Source: Lineus longissimus
Taxonomy: Eukaryota > Nemertea > Pilidiophora > Heteronemertea > Lineidae
Direction of reading: 5' to 3'
DNA length: 64,000 nucleotides
Assembly (NCBI RefSeq): GCF_910592395.1
Contig: NC_088321.1
Location: 4,838,001-4,902,000, forward strand
The notes beneath the pieces were generated by a model, which did not search any database, was not told where the DNA came from, and saw only the letters and a program-made list of their open reading frames with translations. Both the position numbers and the translations under genes were made by a program. How positions within the stretch are numbered: position 1 is the first letter of the stretch; every line of letters begins with the position of its first letter. This document shows, in pieces, positions 46,301-57,756 of the stretch.

Positions 46301-47209
46301 ATCGCTTTTGCTCCGATTCCAATCATTTGTAGTTTCGTCAGTTGATCGTAAATGGCACTCTGAGCTGTGATCTATCGTCTGCGCTGAGAACTCCGATTTT
46401 GCAAAAATGGGGTAAAATCAAATCAAATCAAATCACATCACTGCTGTAGGTAAAGTTACATTTTATTCGTGTATCTATATTGGCCCTTACAGACAGTTCT
46501 GGTGTATCAGTAATGCATCTTAGTGGATTTTGGAACTTTCACCAAATTTTGTTTGTGTACATATGTTCTTGCCTATTCTTCGGAAAATTTTGAAGGACAA
46601 AAAGGCTGATATTTCTTGTGGGTTACTAAAATTTCTGTGTGATTGACTTTATGGATATGTTTATGTTCATAAAAAGAAGAATGAAGGAGCTACACAGGGA
46701 CATCAAGTTTGCTGATATGGGCTGAATGCTTTTTTTCTTTCTTAAAACCGTCTTTTTCAGTAAAAACGCTACGGTTTTCAGATTAACCCGTGTAAAAAGG
46801 GATACGACTGCGAGTTAAAAGAAATAGTTTAGGCGCTAATGACGTCACCAATGGCGGATTTGTACTGAAGTTAAAGTCGATTCTTGTAGAGAAGCGACTC
46901 AAAGTTGCGAGTAGACATCGGCACAAACAGATTGAATAAATCATTTTCATTAACTTTTCATTTAATTTTTTTCAATGCTCGATGCCTTTTTCTGGCGAAT
47001 ATAGTGGTAGTAGCTGCAATCCATGAATTTGATTATGTTCGAATCATTTATAAGATTAACTGCAGGGGTACGCATTTAAAGATTAGCACTTGTAAAACCT
47101 TTGAACTCCATATGTCATGTTCACGGATTAAGACATTTAAAGAGATGTTAACGATATTGACCGATCTGATTTTTATATTATCAACCTGATCATGTTTTGG
47201 CCTACTTAC

Positions 47210-47336
47210 GTTTGATATCCCGATGGGCTATGTGCTTCTCATGGAGGAACTTAATGCCACAGAGTATCTGATGCGTGTAGTTCCTTAGGTTATCTTCAGG
47301 AAGAGGTGTTTTTTTAATCTTCCCTGCCAAAGATCC
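47210..47336 (-). CDS. MAP3K-like kinase, exon 7 (catalytic loop)
   Basis: Phase 0 entry after acceptor 'tttgatag'. Encodes the hinge end and helices D-E (GSLAGKIKKTPLPEDN), then YTHQILCGIKFLHEKHIAHR with the catalytic HRD Asp. It stops after IK at a consensus donor ('c|gtaagt') in phase 1. Joined to exon 8 it gives HRDIKPDNVLL, the expected catalytic loop. The preceding junction gives MEYMTGGSLAGKI, a standard hinge. Confidence 0.92.
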
Positions 47337-47585
47337 CTATCAAACAATCAATCAATCGTTAAGTATATGGTAGTTGCTAAATTCATCCGCAACGTGTTTT
47401 GATATTTTGAAGATCATTATTTAGTAAAACACATCACACCAGGCTGACTATTGCCTTCAAATTAATGAGCTACCCAGACTCGTATGTCGCGGGTTCAGGA
47501 ATGTGGCACTGTTCAAAATGGACAAGAGACTGACTATATATTGGGCATGCAAATAATTCCATTGTTTGTAGTAATTGGATCTTAC

Positions 47586-47726
47586 CCCGGTCATATATTC
47601 CATTCCAATGTAAAACTTGCCGGAATCCACATCAATATGCTCAAAGAAATACCGAACGATATTCGGATGGTCGAATCGACTGAGCTCGCGCATTATTCTC
47701 ACCTCAACCTCAAAGGCTTTATCTTC
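47586..47726 (-). CDS. MAP3K-like kinase, exon 6 (helix C to hinge)
   Basis: 141 bp, phase 0 at both ends (acceptor '...tgcag|gaagat', donor 'ggg|gtaaga'). Encodes EDKAFEVEVRIMREL, where the Glu before VRIMREL is the likely salt-bridge Glu of helix C, then DHPNIVRYFFEHIDV, then FYIGMEYMTG (gatekeeper and hinge). Confidence 0.92.
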
Positions 47727-47923
47727 CTGCAAAATGAAATTTGTTTATAACAATTATTAACTAACGATTTCTGTCACAGAAACATGCGACCATGACCACA
47801 TGTGGCAAAATTAACTTTCGTGAGCTCTCGGTTGCCATCATAGGTCAACCTCTCCATCCGGGAACTACTTGATTAGCAATTAAAATTTGTTGCACCGTAG
47901 ACCCTAGTAATACCCTTACAGAC

Positions 47924-47990
47924 GCAGGTGGCAGAGCGTCGGTCTTATGATCAAGAGGTTGTGGGTTTGATTCCCGGCTGAGTCGCCACA
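47924..47990 (+). other. tRNA-derived SINE-like sequence
   Basis: A box 'ggtggcagagcgtcgg' and B box 'gggtttgattccc' are spaced as in a tRNA, but the stems do not close properly. Located in kinase intron 5. Confidence 0.5.
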
Positions 47991-47999
47991 TAGAAACTT

Positions 48000-49115
48000 C
48001 CTACTGGTCAAGTTCGATTGAGCATTATATAGTGGCTTCTTTTTGAAACACATAAGATTGCAAATGTAAACAATTTCATAATAGACATACAGTTCGCTAA
48101 ATCCTTTTCCAATTTTAAATTATCAACTCTATAAATACGACAGTGGTGTGTAGTCAGCACTCCAGTAAAATTTTCAACTCACGACATATCGCGCGATGTT
48201 GTTCAAACGTGGTCAATGTGACATCGTGATGCAAAGGCTTTGTTCAATTCTGATATGAACGATGGCGCAAGGCTCGCCTGTGTTTCTGCCATTATCGTTT
48301 ACATGAGTAAAAGCTCCAGCCTCTCCCAAAGACATTGTGCCTCCGCCAATTCCTGACGCAGGGTTGGATTGTAGCTACTTTTGACCGGAGCGATGGTCGA
48401 CCACCCAAATATCGCGAGATCTCGCAGGGAGGCGCGTGGTTTTACCAGGCTGAGAAAGCTCATTTCGTCGCGGGAACTTTGTTGATTTTGTAAAATTATG
48501 TAAATATCTAATTTAATATACATATATTTCTGCTTTTCTGGTTTATAAACTAAATATGAAAAATTCAAATCTATTGTTGAAACATTGGGATCGAACCGAA
48601 AACCAGGGCCAATGTAGTGAAAACTAAGGTCAGTTGTTGTCGCAATCAAAATACATTTAGCTCCCTCTGTTGGACTACGATGGTCCCTATTGTATGGTAC
48701 ATGGATCGACTACGGGACACCTAACAGGAAAAAAATTCAACGGAGTGCAAAACGTGCTTAACACAACAGATGATTATTTGTTTGATGCATTTGCATAAGA
48801 AATTGGGACAGTGTTTCTCCCATACCTAGATATCTCTGTCAGGTGTGGGGAAATAAAGTCTTTAGTGGAGCGATAAGTTCCTACGGGGTTGCAGGACAGT
48901 ATGGGGCAATACGGAGCAGGCTATAATATTATAACTGTTATTTTAACGGTAATGCGAGCTGCTAAATAATTCGTTATGAGACATGTAGATGCCTCTAAGC
49001 GTGTTTTTATTTGTTTATGACTGACACTGCAAAGCCGCAATTAATCATAAAAAATTGATATTTTAATCTATCATGATCTCCAACCCCCCCCCAAAAAAAA
49101 ATTTAAAGCCCTCAA
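48000..49115. other. Intronic sequence, no feature seen
   Basis: Part of kinase intron 5. Open frames such as 48299-48649 (minus) have no recognised motif. A C run followed by an A run lies at 49084-49100. Confidence 0.45.
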
Positions 49116-49172
49116 TTTTTTAGCTCACCTCTTAGCAGAGGTGAGCTTATCCCATACCGTGGCGTCCGTCGT

Positions 49173-49216
<44 letters not shown>

Positions 49217-50256
49217 CGTCGTCCGTTAGCAGGGCACGTTTCGTAACTGTTAGAGCTATTGAGTTGAAACTTGGTACACATGTACCCTTATGTAATGACA
49301 CCTGGGAGACCAAGTTTCGGTCCGATTCGTTTCATGGTTTGGCCACCAGGGGGCCAAACGTTAAAAGTGAAAATATGCAATATCTCCCTTAATAGTAGTC
49401 GGGAAATTTTGAAAAAAATATGGTAGGTACTTCTAGCAAAGGTGCATCATATATCCTCCGGGTTTTTGATTTGACCTCCTTTTCAAGGTCACAGAGGTCA
49501 AATGGTGTAAATTGGCCGTTAGGATGTAACGATGGCACGTTTCTAAACTGCAATGACTATTGATACCAAATTTGGTACACATTTACCCCTTAGTCAGGTG
49601 ATCTCAGGGACCGAAGTTTGGTCCAATATGATTCACCACTTGACCACCAGGGGGCAAAATCCAAAAACCTTAAAAATGTGATTATTCCTTAACTTCTTGC
49701 CCGATTGCCACTAATTTGATATCATGGGTACATCTAACCACCATACAGTATATGTCACCCAGGTTTTTAATTTGACCTTCTTGTCAAGGTCACAGAGGTC
49801 AAATGGCGTAAATTCGCCGTCAGGCCGTAACTATGGCACGTTTCTTAACTGCAATGACTATTGATCACAAATTAAGTACACATGTACCCCTTGGTCAGAT
49901 GATCTCAGGTACCGAAGTTTGGTGCGATCTGATTTGCCGTTTGGCCTCCAGGGAGGGGGCCAAATCCTAAATTCTTCAAAATGCCATTATTCCTAGTAAT
50001 GACTTGCCCGATTGGCACCAATTTTATATCATAGGTACATCTAATTCTAACAACCATTCAATGTGTCACCCGGGTCTTCTTTGATTTGACCTACTTTTCA
50101 AGGTCACAGAGGTCGAATGTACTGTAAATTGGCCATTTTGGGGAAATTGTAATTGCTTGGACCTACATCAAACCTAACACTGCATGACACAATACCATGC
50201 TCTTTATCCATCTTTCCTCCACATGAGGTGAGCACAATGGCCCTGGCCATTTCATT
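49116..50256 (-). repeat. R1 repeat family, copy 3 (full-length, inverted)
   Basis: Nearly identical to the complement of 19385-20509, including the end hairpin, the expanded (cgt)n block at about 49167-49219 and three 'tcaaggtcacagaggtc' sites (near 49483, 49784 and 50098). It lies in kinase intron 5 in the sense orientation of the kinase. The trinucleotide block is longer than in copy 2, as expected for an unstable microsatellite. Confidence 0.88.
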
Positions 50257-52715
50257 AATGAAATTAATTGAAAGTCACCCAACGGTTAAAACAACAACTT
50301 GTAGAAGGTAGGTTCCTTGCACAGTCTACCCTTTACAGGACCTACTAAGGTTGTCCCCGAGGATACCCCAAAGATTCCATCCAAGGACTTTTCCCATACT
50401 TCTGGTTGTCAGCTTAACCCCTAAGAGGTTTTATTTTACCCTTTCTTGTATAATTAATCGGAAAAATAAATAAGTGTCATGAAAGTTGGTTCCGCTGATA
50501 GTTCTGTGTATTTATCATTTTCAGATTGAGATTTGCTTTTTTCCTCTATAAGGATACAATATTGAGATATCATCATTATTGACTAAAAAATATTGCAGGG
50601 TGAAAATATAACTGATACCGATCTATCACCACTTCTTTTCAAATCTCGAAAATAGTGAGAAATCTTCGTCACGTGCCACCATAGTCGAATGAAGCTGACT
50701 ACATGGCCCCAGTAAACAATCTAGGGTTTAAAAACCATCATCAGCCTACCTTACCAAATCGAAGTAACAGTTACAGTTTTAGCAGGTTATCTATCAATCT
50801 GTCATAATAGCATTTTGCTACAAACGCTCGGTCTCAGCAAGTTAAAAATTCGGACACCATCGATTTTCCTATCATGCTAAAATCGCCTCGAAAATGTTTG
50901 CATGTTTAATGTTTGTAACTACTAGTAATAGATGAAACAAGGCCAGCCTGTTAGCAGAAAAAAAAATCATGATTGAGCTGTATTATGTCGTCACCCTGGA
51001 GAATCAGCTCACCATATTGCCGAGAATCTTATCTTGATATTAAGTTCTGGTTCTGGTTGGTTAATTCGCAGTCCCCCAGAGGGGAGTTTAACCCAAATAA
51101 TGGGTATTCAAGCTCTGCGAGAATGGCAAGATCACATATGAAGAGAAAACAGCCAACAAGTTCGCTCCTGGTAGAATGGACAGTAAGACATCATATGCAA
51201 TTTATTTTGAAGTAAATAATTCGGCGAGATACTCGGTGATGCACGCATATAATCAAAGCACATTTTTCAATCTGTTCGCCATATCCACAGGACCAACTGG
51301 TGGAGCATTTTTCGCTTCATGTGATGCAAATCATACTTGGAGAGCGTGATTACCAGATGGACACAATTATATTTCGTTGAAAAACTCCAACAACACAGTT
51401 TTTCAAACTTTACTGAGTAACCTTTTCCTCTCCCAGGACAGGCCAGCTCAGCTAGCTGGAAAGCTTGCCTGATTCTCGGCCATCTGGCAAGTCTGGGGAA
51501 TTGATTCTCCAGGATGAACCTGGAAGTTGCAAAAGAAGGGGAGTCACATAATTGCCTCGGTGCGCCGTTTTCGACCCATGTATGCAGTGACGGATTGATA
51601 TGTTTCTGAGATGCATGACCCTGACTGGCACCATGCCTAGTCTCTCTTAAAGCACAGTCAACAGACACCCTATACCCCCTCACACTTAGCAACCACAAAC
51701 GCCCACCCCTTCCTCCTACCTTAATATTCTGGATCATGATCAGATAATAAAAAAGCTTAGATTGTCTGTTTTTGGACATTTTATCACAAGAACATAGCAC
51801 TTACACGTGAATGTGTAAAGTTATCGACTGGTTTCGTTTCAGACTGTTTTCTCTCACTTTTGGGGAAAGGCTAAACACCATATTGATATTCTTTTTTAGG
51901 AATGACCAGTTTAGAGGTGACACCGGCATTAATGAAATCTGCAAAACGACATTGTATTTTTGTTATGTCAGTCTAAAATAAGCCTTGATGAAACAATCAC
52001 AAGATCTTTCAGATCTTGAATCTCCTCGGTTTGTTCCATTGTACATGTTGAATTGGATGCAGCCAGTACTTCCTTGGCCCTTTCGGCTGAACATGGCCAA
52101 CATTTCTCATCGTCTTCTTTTTTCCTCAGTTTCGATCTTGCCCATGGCTGGCTGTTCTCTCGACTCGGCTTGTTAGAACTAACATTGTCAGTGTATTTTT
52201 ATTTCAGTTACAATTCTGCCAAAGTAACAGGGATGCAAGGTGAACTCGTGGTCATGGTCGTTGGTCCATGGATCACATTGATCAGTGAAAAGCTACCCTT
52301 AATAAAATGTCTAAGCCAAAACGCGAGCCTTTTCTGAATCGTATTTAGTTTTAAGCCACCTAGCTTTTCTATTGGGAGAAACAATGGCCGTGATGGCAGA
52401 TGAGTTATGTGTGCAAACCTCCAAAGTTCAACTAAAAAGGTCTTGCTTGCCTCACCAAAACTGTTTTGTAAATTCGTTATCAAAAACATTGCAACGATTC
52501 AGTCGCGCATTAAAGAAGCGGCTTCCAGGATGTTCATTAAAAGTGGAAGAAAGTTACATGCGACTTTACTCAAAGTAGGTCAATACAAAGTGAAATGAAG
52601 AGGTCAATTCTAAATACGAATGTATGTTTCTCTTTTTAACGACAGAATACACTTGCACTCACACTTAATCCTAATCGCACTATGACTCAAAGTGATTATC
52701 TGACGTTGAACTAAC
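50257..52715. other. Rest of kinase intron 5, no confident gene
   Basis: A 177-codon minus-strand frame (51267-51800) and several overlapping frames at 51985-52598 are open. None has a recognised motif or a phase-compatible splice pair. Confidence 0.4.
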
Positions 52716-52873
52716 CTTGGTTGTTGCATTTGGTTGGAAATTTATTTCCTTGACCGCGATCTGTTCATTGGTAATGTTATGTTGGTACAAGTGAACTGCG
52801 CCGAAACTTCCTCCACCGAGGAAACCGTCATTTCTCTTCTGATAATCCAAAAAGCTTCGCTCCTCCTTTGTCT
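52716..52873 (-). CDS. MAP3K-like kinase, exon 5 (glycine loop)
   Basis: Enters in phase 1 after 'ttattacag' and leaves in phase 0 at 'aag|gttagt'. Encodes the start of the kinase domain: FLDYQKRNDGFLGGGSFGAV, whose glycine loop is GGGSFGAV, then EQIAVKEINF with the ATP-anchoring Lys. In the assembled partial protein the loop is about residues 232-239 and the Lys is 254. An intact loop and Lys, together with exons 6-9, predict an active kinase. Confidence 0.92.
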
Positions 52874-53300
52874 CTGTAATAAATAATCATAAAAGTAATG
52901 TGAAGTAAAAAAAAATCAAAATAGCAGCATATTTTAAAATTTCGCCATATTATACGTCAAATATTAACGAACGGAATTCATCACTCAATTGGTCAATCAA
53001 AACAAAATTTCCAAATAAAAAAATGCAAATCATTTAAAATTATTCTCATGTGTATCAAGTGAAGTCTATGTGACACGGAAATGGGCCTCCATGGTAATGC
53101 CATCAACGGGTTTCAAAATCGATGCGTGCTTGACTGAATATGTCATGTAAGCAATCTACTCTTCAACGACAGAGGCGCGACATTTTTTTTTTCCCAAACG
53201 ACACATCCTTTGTCCAAGCATAATTTCCATTTGGACTAATAATAATTTCTACCAAAAAGTTAACAAAGAATGTAGAGAGACTTCATGAAAAAAGTGCGTA

Positions 53301-53372
53301 AGGCGAGATTCGATCCAGTGATCTTCGGGATGCTCAACAAACTGCTCTACCCATGTAGCCACTGCGGCGGCT
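53301..53372 (-). other. tRNA-like sequence (pol III boxes)
   Basis: On the minus strand 'gtggctacatgggtagagca' resembles an A box and 'ggatcgaatctc' a B box, followed by a T run downstream. Stem pairing is imperfect, so a SINE or tRNA pseudogene is likely. It lies in kinase intron 4. Confidence 0.5.
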
Positions 53373-53911
53373 ACCAACCATCGAAAATTTGTCCATACTA
53401 TAGCAGTACACAGATCCTAATTCTAAGTCAATTTACGAAACGATTATACACGCGGCACCCTCTTTATAGTAGAAGTGCTAGAGGAACTACGAATATAGTG
53501 ATAACAATTGCAATGGATATGTCGTTTGGAAAAAAAAGTGCGACCGGGGCACAGCGCTGGGTATTGCCTGCAATACATATACAGTAGAACCTCTCTATTA
53601 AAGAGGTTAAACCTCTCTACCAAATTGAATGGAAACACCCAATATGGGACCAAAAGTAGCGTCCTTAATAGAGACGTGGCCACTACGGGAGGTTCTACTG
53701 CAGTTAACACATCAAACCAGCCGACGTTTTAGCCCCGCTACAGTGCCCTTCAAAAAATTTGTAAAAACAAGTTCGAAAAAACGATAAAACTAAACTTCTT
53801 CACTATTGCTGTTTGTGTTGATGAGATCGACACTCCTTAATTATAAACAAGTGAATGAAAACAAACCTACTGCCCGTAGGAGGAGTTTGTCTGTTTTTGG
53901 GATTCACATAC

Positions 53912-54042
53912 CGTATGGGTCCAAAATGGCATCTTCTGTTTTGTTTATTTCATCTATCAGGTGGCTCACATCAAGTATATCACTAAAATATATCAGCCAC
54001 AAACTTAGGCATTCGTTATTGGCAATCTCTATTTTACCACTT
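53912..54042 (-). CDS. MAP3K-like kinase, exon 4 (N-terminal region)
   Basis: Acceptor 'tttccttttcag' and donor 'cg|gtatgtg'. One base completes the Arg split with exon 3, and one base is left for the Glu split with exon 5. Encodes SGKIEIANNECLSLWLIYFS then DILDVSHLIDEINKTEDAIL, an acidic helical stretch just before the kinase domain. No known domain is recognised. Support comes from matching phases on both sides and good splice sites. Confidence 0.8.
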
Positions 54043-54512
54043 CTGAAAAGGAAATAAAAGTACTTGTAATGTGAAAACAGATGCAGGTATTGTCAGATGT
54101 CACCGCTATTAAAACCATGCATGAGCAGGTCACCTTATCATTTGCTCTTGGACACAACAATGATAGGTTCACATAGTGCACACTGCCACGAATTAAGGAA
54201 CTATGCCGGAGTAGAGGGTACCTGGATGAGTCATCACTCCAACTTTGGATTTTAAAACATTCCAAGGTATTTGTAATTTATATTTTGCGCGATAATCGCC
54301 AGGATTAATTGATGCGCTTTTTGACAACATGCAAGATCAAATTGGGGGAAATGTTGACCTCACCTCTCCAGTGTAAAAATGACTATAACATGATGACTAT
54401 TGAAATGATGACTTTGACTGCATGTCCCTGGTTCAACTTTCGTCTAAGCATACGATGTCCAAGAAAACTTAAATAGCTATTTTCTTACATTTATCTCGTT
54501 CTTTTAACCTAC

Positions 54513-54676
54513 CTCTTTAAGATATTCCAAAGGTCAGTGATCGTACTGGTAGTTTTTCTCTTCAGCCCAAACAGGTTAGTGAACGCCTTATCAAATTTTA
54601 GCTGTTGATATTGGTCGTCATCAATGTAAGCACTAAGGTAGGTACAAAGGGCTTCGTCCTTCTTTATCTCTTCATC
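54513..54676 (-). CDS. MAP3K-like kinase, exon 3 (N-terminal region)
   Basis: Acceptor 'ttatgtatag' and donor 'ag|gtaggt'; phase 0 in, phase 2 out. Encodes DEEIKKDEALCTYLSAYIDD, then QLKFDKAFTNLFGLKRK and ITDLWNILK, which look like an alpha-helical regulatory segment. Family not recognised. It joins exon 4 to restore an Arg codon. Confidence 0.78.
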
Positions 54677-54679
54677 CTA

Positions 54680-56524
54680 TACATAAAGTAGAGAGGCGAA
54701 ACTAATAAAAAGGCCTGGATATAAGGTTTATTAAAATAATTCATGCAAGAGACGAGCATCCAGCACAGAAAGGGAGGGAATGGGCCCCCACACCTGGCGA
54801 GGGTGGATCGGATGCCAAGTGGATTCCATTTGATTGCCTTTGCTCCCTTTTACGTTTATGTAAGACTAAGTATGTACATGATATAAGTGGTGCCGGTTGA
54901 ATAAGTTCCTGTTATACGGAAAAAGTTGTTGTCGTGGCGAAATTGAGGCTCAAGGTTGGAAGCGAAAACGAGGCTCAAGGATGGCGGTCATACAATTTTA
55001 GAGCTCCGGGTTTGTGTCCTTTTTATTTCATCGGAAATATTAAAAGACAAGTCAAAAGTCGGGAATACTCGTACTTGTCATTACTTTCCTCTTGATAAGT
55101 TTCGTACGAGTGCGGCAATATTTATAGGCTGAAGTTATGCAAAAACACATTTAAGTTTTGAGCAAATAATATAATCTTTCACATTTCAAATATCAAAGTC
55201 AGGTGGCACCTGACTGGTCCTTCTCCCGGGTCCTTCTGACTCACAGTTTTTGTCCACGGTCATTAAGTTGAGTCAAAACACCATAGGCATTATACAGTTA
55301 CTAGTAATTATCATAGCAAAATATTTGGGTCCCCCTTCCCGGAAAGGTTACGGTAAGGGTTATAGCTGGGGGTAGGATTGGGGGTAGGGTTAGCACTATA
55401 TGTGCGTACTATTAAAAGTATATGTGTATTTTATTTAGAGAAAAAAATCGATTGAAGGGGGCTAGCCCAGTGATGCGTAGAGCGTTTGCCTACCACGCCG
55501 TAATCACCCGCTCGAATCCCACCCTGGGCGACGATTTTTTTTTTCAAGCTATTCTCTCTACTTTGTAATTTATTTGCTAGAAAATACAAGTCGGAGATTT
55601 GTGACGTCATCGTAGCTGCCATCCTGTAGGAAAAAAAACTCGCCAGCCGCTCACGGCCAGTTGAGCAGTGTTGCTCAGCGTCATTGAGCTACGTACCTTG
55701 CCTCACGATCAATGGTGAGCATGCCCCAGCTAGATCCATGCTAGATGATGCTTGCATATACATCATGCATAATTATCAAAAACCGGTAAATCAGAACCGT
55801 CTCAAATGCACACAAACCGAACAAAAAGCTAAACCTAATAAATAGCAAAACAAACACAACAAAATCTAAGAATCACCCCGCTAGAGAATCAACTCCATGA
55901 TTGCCAAGAATCTGGCGGGCCTTCCCGCTTGTCAAGCTTGCATGTCCGATGAAAGGATAACGTTATTTAATAAGGCTGGAAAATATATTGTGTTGTTGGA
56001 GTCCTCCAATGAAATATTGTTGTTTTCATCAGGTAATAAGATTTATCTTCAAGGATGATTTGCATCACACATAAAGGAAAAAGTACCGCCCGTTTGTCCT
56101 TGGATATAGCAGACAAATTTTAAAAAACAAGCATGGTTTGATTTTTCGCGTGCATCACAGAGTACCCGCTGTGTGGCTGGACATACTCGGATAATTGAAT
56201 CGATAATCGTTGCGTTTTTCGCACTTTCGAGACGAATGGATTCATTAACAAACGAATTTTCCTTACCAGCTTTTTACATGCATGCACCGTGACTCGCTAA
56301 AGTGCCCAACGTCCGACAGAGGGCACCGCGGAGACTGAGCGTTTTTCCAGGCAGGATGGCACAACACGCGACGTAATGTCCTTCAAAATTTAATGCGTAT
56401 GATTGTCATGCTCGCGATGCTACCAGACGGACACAGTTAATTAAAAAAAATTGACCGAATTTTTTTTTTGTGAGGCAGCCATGATCCCAGCCCAAACAGC
56501 ACTTTCGAGAGCAGGCTGCCGGGT
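54680..56524. other. Kinase intron 2, left part
   Basis: Contains the tRNA-Gly-like sequence at 55465-55529. Nothing else recognised. The frame at 56437-56527 (minus) is discussed with the MITE dimer. Confidence 0.45.
55465..55529 (+). tRNA. tRNA-Gly-like sequence, probably pseudogene or SINE
   Basis: Begins 'gcccag' and ends 'ctgggc', which pair as an acceptor-like stem. It contains 'gatgcgtagagcg' (A box), 'tttgcctACCacgcc' (anticodon arm, ACC if read as Gly) and 'cgctcgaatccc' (B box), with a run of ten T shortly after, as in pol III termination. The D arm is irregular and the length (65) short, so a functional tRNA is doubtful. Confidence 0.4.
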
Positions 56525-56528
56525 AATT

Positions 56529-56944
56529 GAGACAAGACGACCATTGATGTTTTAAGCCTTTTAGCAGTTAAATTGTCAATGTTTGACTGCGACGCATCAA
56601 ATACTGCGTGGGGTTGTGAATCTGAAATTTTGATATGATATTCCAGACAGTCGGGCAAGTAAATGGTGAAAAGCCACGAAATTTTTTTGATAATCGACAT
56701 GGACAGACGTTGATATTTCCACTCTATTCAGCCAACTGGCAGAAAAATCTCAAAACAAGTTAGCGAAGTTAGCAAAATTCAAAATTAACTTTTTTTCATC
56801 AAATAATTTCTTTATATCTGTAGACTTGCCACAGCAAATATAATTTCAATACCTCTCTAAATAAGCACTTGAGAATTAAAAATATACTCGCGTCTAATTG
56901 ATAGGTCTGGAACCTCCAACCTATGAATATTCAATGGTGGTCTT
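56529..56944 (-). mobile_element. GAGACAAG-MITE, dimer 2, first copy (junction end truncated)
   Basis: Starts with a full 'gagacaag' end preceded by AATT (56525-56528). Its inner end stops at 'gtggtctt', lacking 'gtctc', and is followed by 'aaatg' and the next copy. Same family as 20851-21294 but opposite orientation and more diverged. Confidence 0.8.
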
Positions 56945-56949
56945 AAATG

Positions 56950-57383
56950 GAGACAAGACCACCATTGATTTTTAAAGCCTATTAGCAGTTAAATTGTCAA
57001 TGTTTGACCGCGACGCATCAAATACTGCGTGGGGTTGTGAATCTGAAATTTTGATATGATATTCCAGACAGTCGGCAGGTAAATAGTGAAAAGCCACGAA
57101 AATTTTTTGATAATCGACAAATTGGACAAACGTTGATATTTCCACTCTATTCAGCCAACTGGCAGAAAAATCTCAAAACAGGCCCCCTATTGCCAAGTTA
57201 GCAAAATTCAAAATTAATTAACTTTTTTTTATCAAATAATTTCTTTATATCTGCAGACTTGCCACACAAAGTATCTTTTCAATACCTTTCCAAATATGCA
57301 CTTGACAGTTAAAAACTTACTCGCGTCTAATTGATAGGTCTGCCTCCCCCAAACCTATGAATATTCAATGGTGGTCTTGTCTC
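56950..57383 (-). mobile_element. GAGACAAG-MITE, dimer 2, second copy
   Basis: A 434-bp copy with both ends present ('gagacaagaccacc' and 'ggtggtcttgtctc'), followed by AATT (57384-57387). That AATT matches the four bases left of the first copy. It sits 71 bp past kinase exon 2, in intron 2. Confidence 0.85.
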
Positions 57384-57454
57384 AATTTGGAATTTTCGGC
57401 AATCTTGGAAATTGCTTCCCTGAGAGCAGAGTAGCATTCCTGAAAAATACAGAC

Positions 57455-57756
57455 CTCTACCAATGTTGTACGCTTCCTTATTCTGTTCTGTTCATCCAAT
57501 ATCTTGGCAACGATATCGGACTGTCTTTTTAGCTCCTCTTGAAGTCCTTTTAGCTTGATACGGTTTTGTTCTATATCGTCGTCTATTTGGGTTGGCTGCC
57601 CTTTTCGACCATCTTTACGCGCTCGAAGGTGAATGGAAAGCGTATTAGCTTCGTCAAGCCTCTTCTTAATATCGGTTTTCTTCGATTCTTCGCCAGGAAG
57701 TTGCTTTTCGATCCGCTTTAAGCTGGTTTCATCGTTGGCTATTTTTTCTTCACGGA
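57455..57756 (-). CDS. MAP3K-like kinase, exon 2 (coiled-coil region)
   Basis: 302 bp; acceptor 'ctattatttcag', phase 1 in, phase 0 out at 'gag|gtctgt'. The donor is weak but is the one whose phase matches exon 3. The 100 residues are strongly charged and helical, for example REEKIANDETSLKRIEKQL, KKTDIKKRLDEANTLSIHL and IKLKGLQEELKRQSDIVAKI, with heptad-like hydrophobic spacing. A coiled coil for oligomerisation is inferred. The frame stays open past the donor for 24 more codons until a MITE dimer begins, so a longer alternative ending is possible. Confidence 0.8.

Larger units (their letters stand above)
41699..47209. other. Kinase intron 7: repeats, no exon seen
   Basis: Holds a tandem duplication (42037-42645), a short minisatellite (about 43262-43352) and a diverged doublet near 44520-44620 and 44690-44830 ('ctatttgaaac.aagttcagata'). 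It also has a 'ttaactctttcagc' block at 46150 resembling the end of the TTAA MITE. No convincing exon on either strand. Confidence 0.5.

Noticed and set aside
49125-49313. Arg-rich frame over the (cgt)n block
   Set aside because: Simple-sequence translation inside a repeat.
51267-51800. 177-codon minus-strand frame in kinase intron 5
   Set aside because: No motif, no splice sites in a phase that fits exons 5 and 6.
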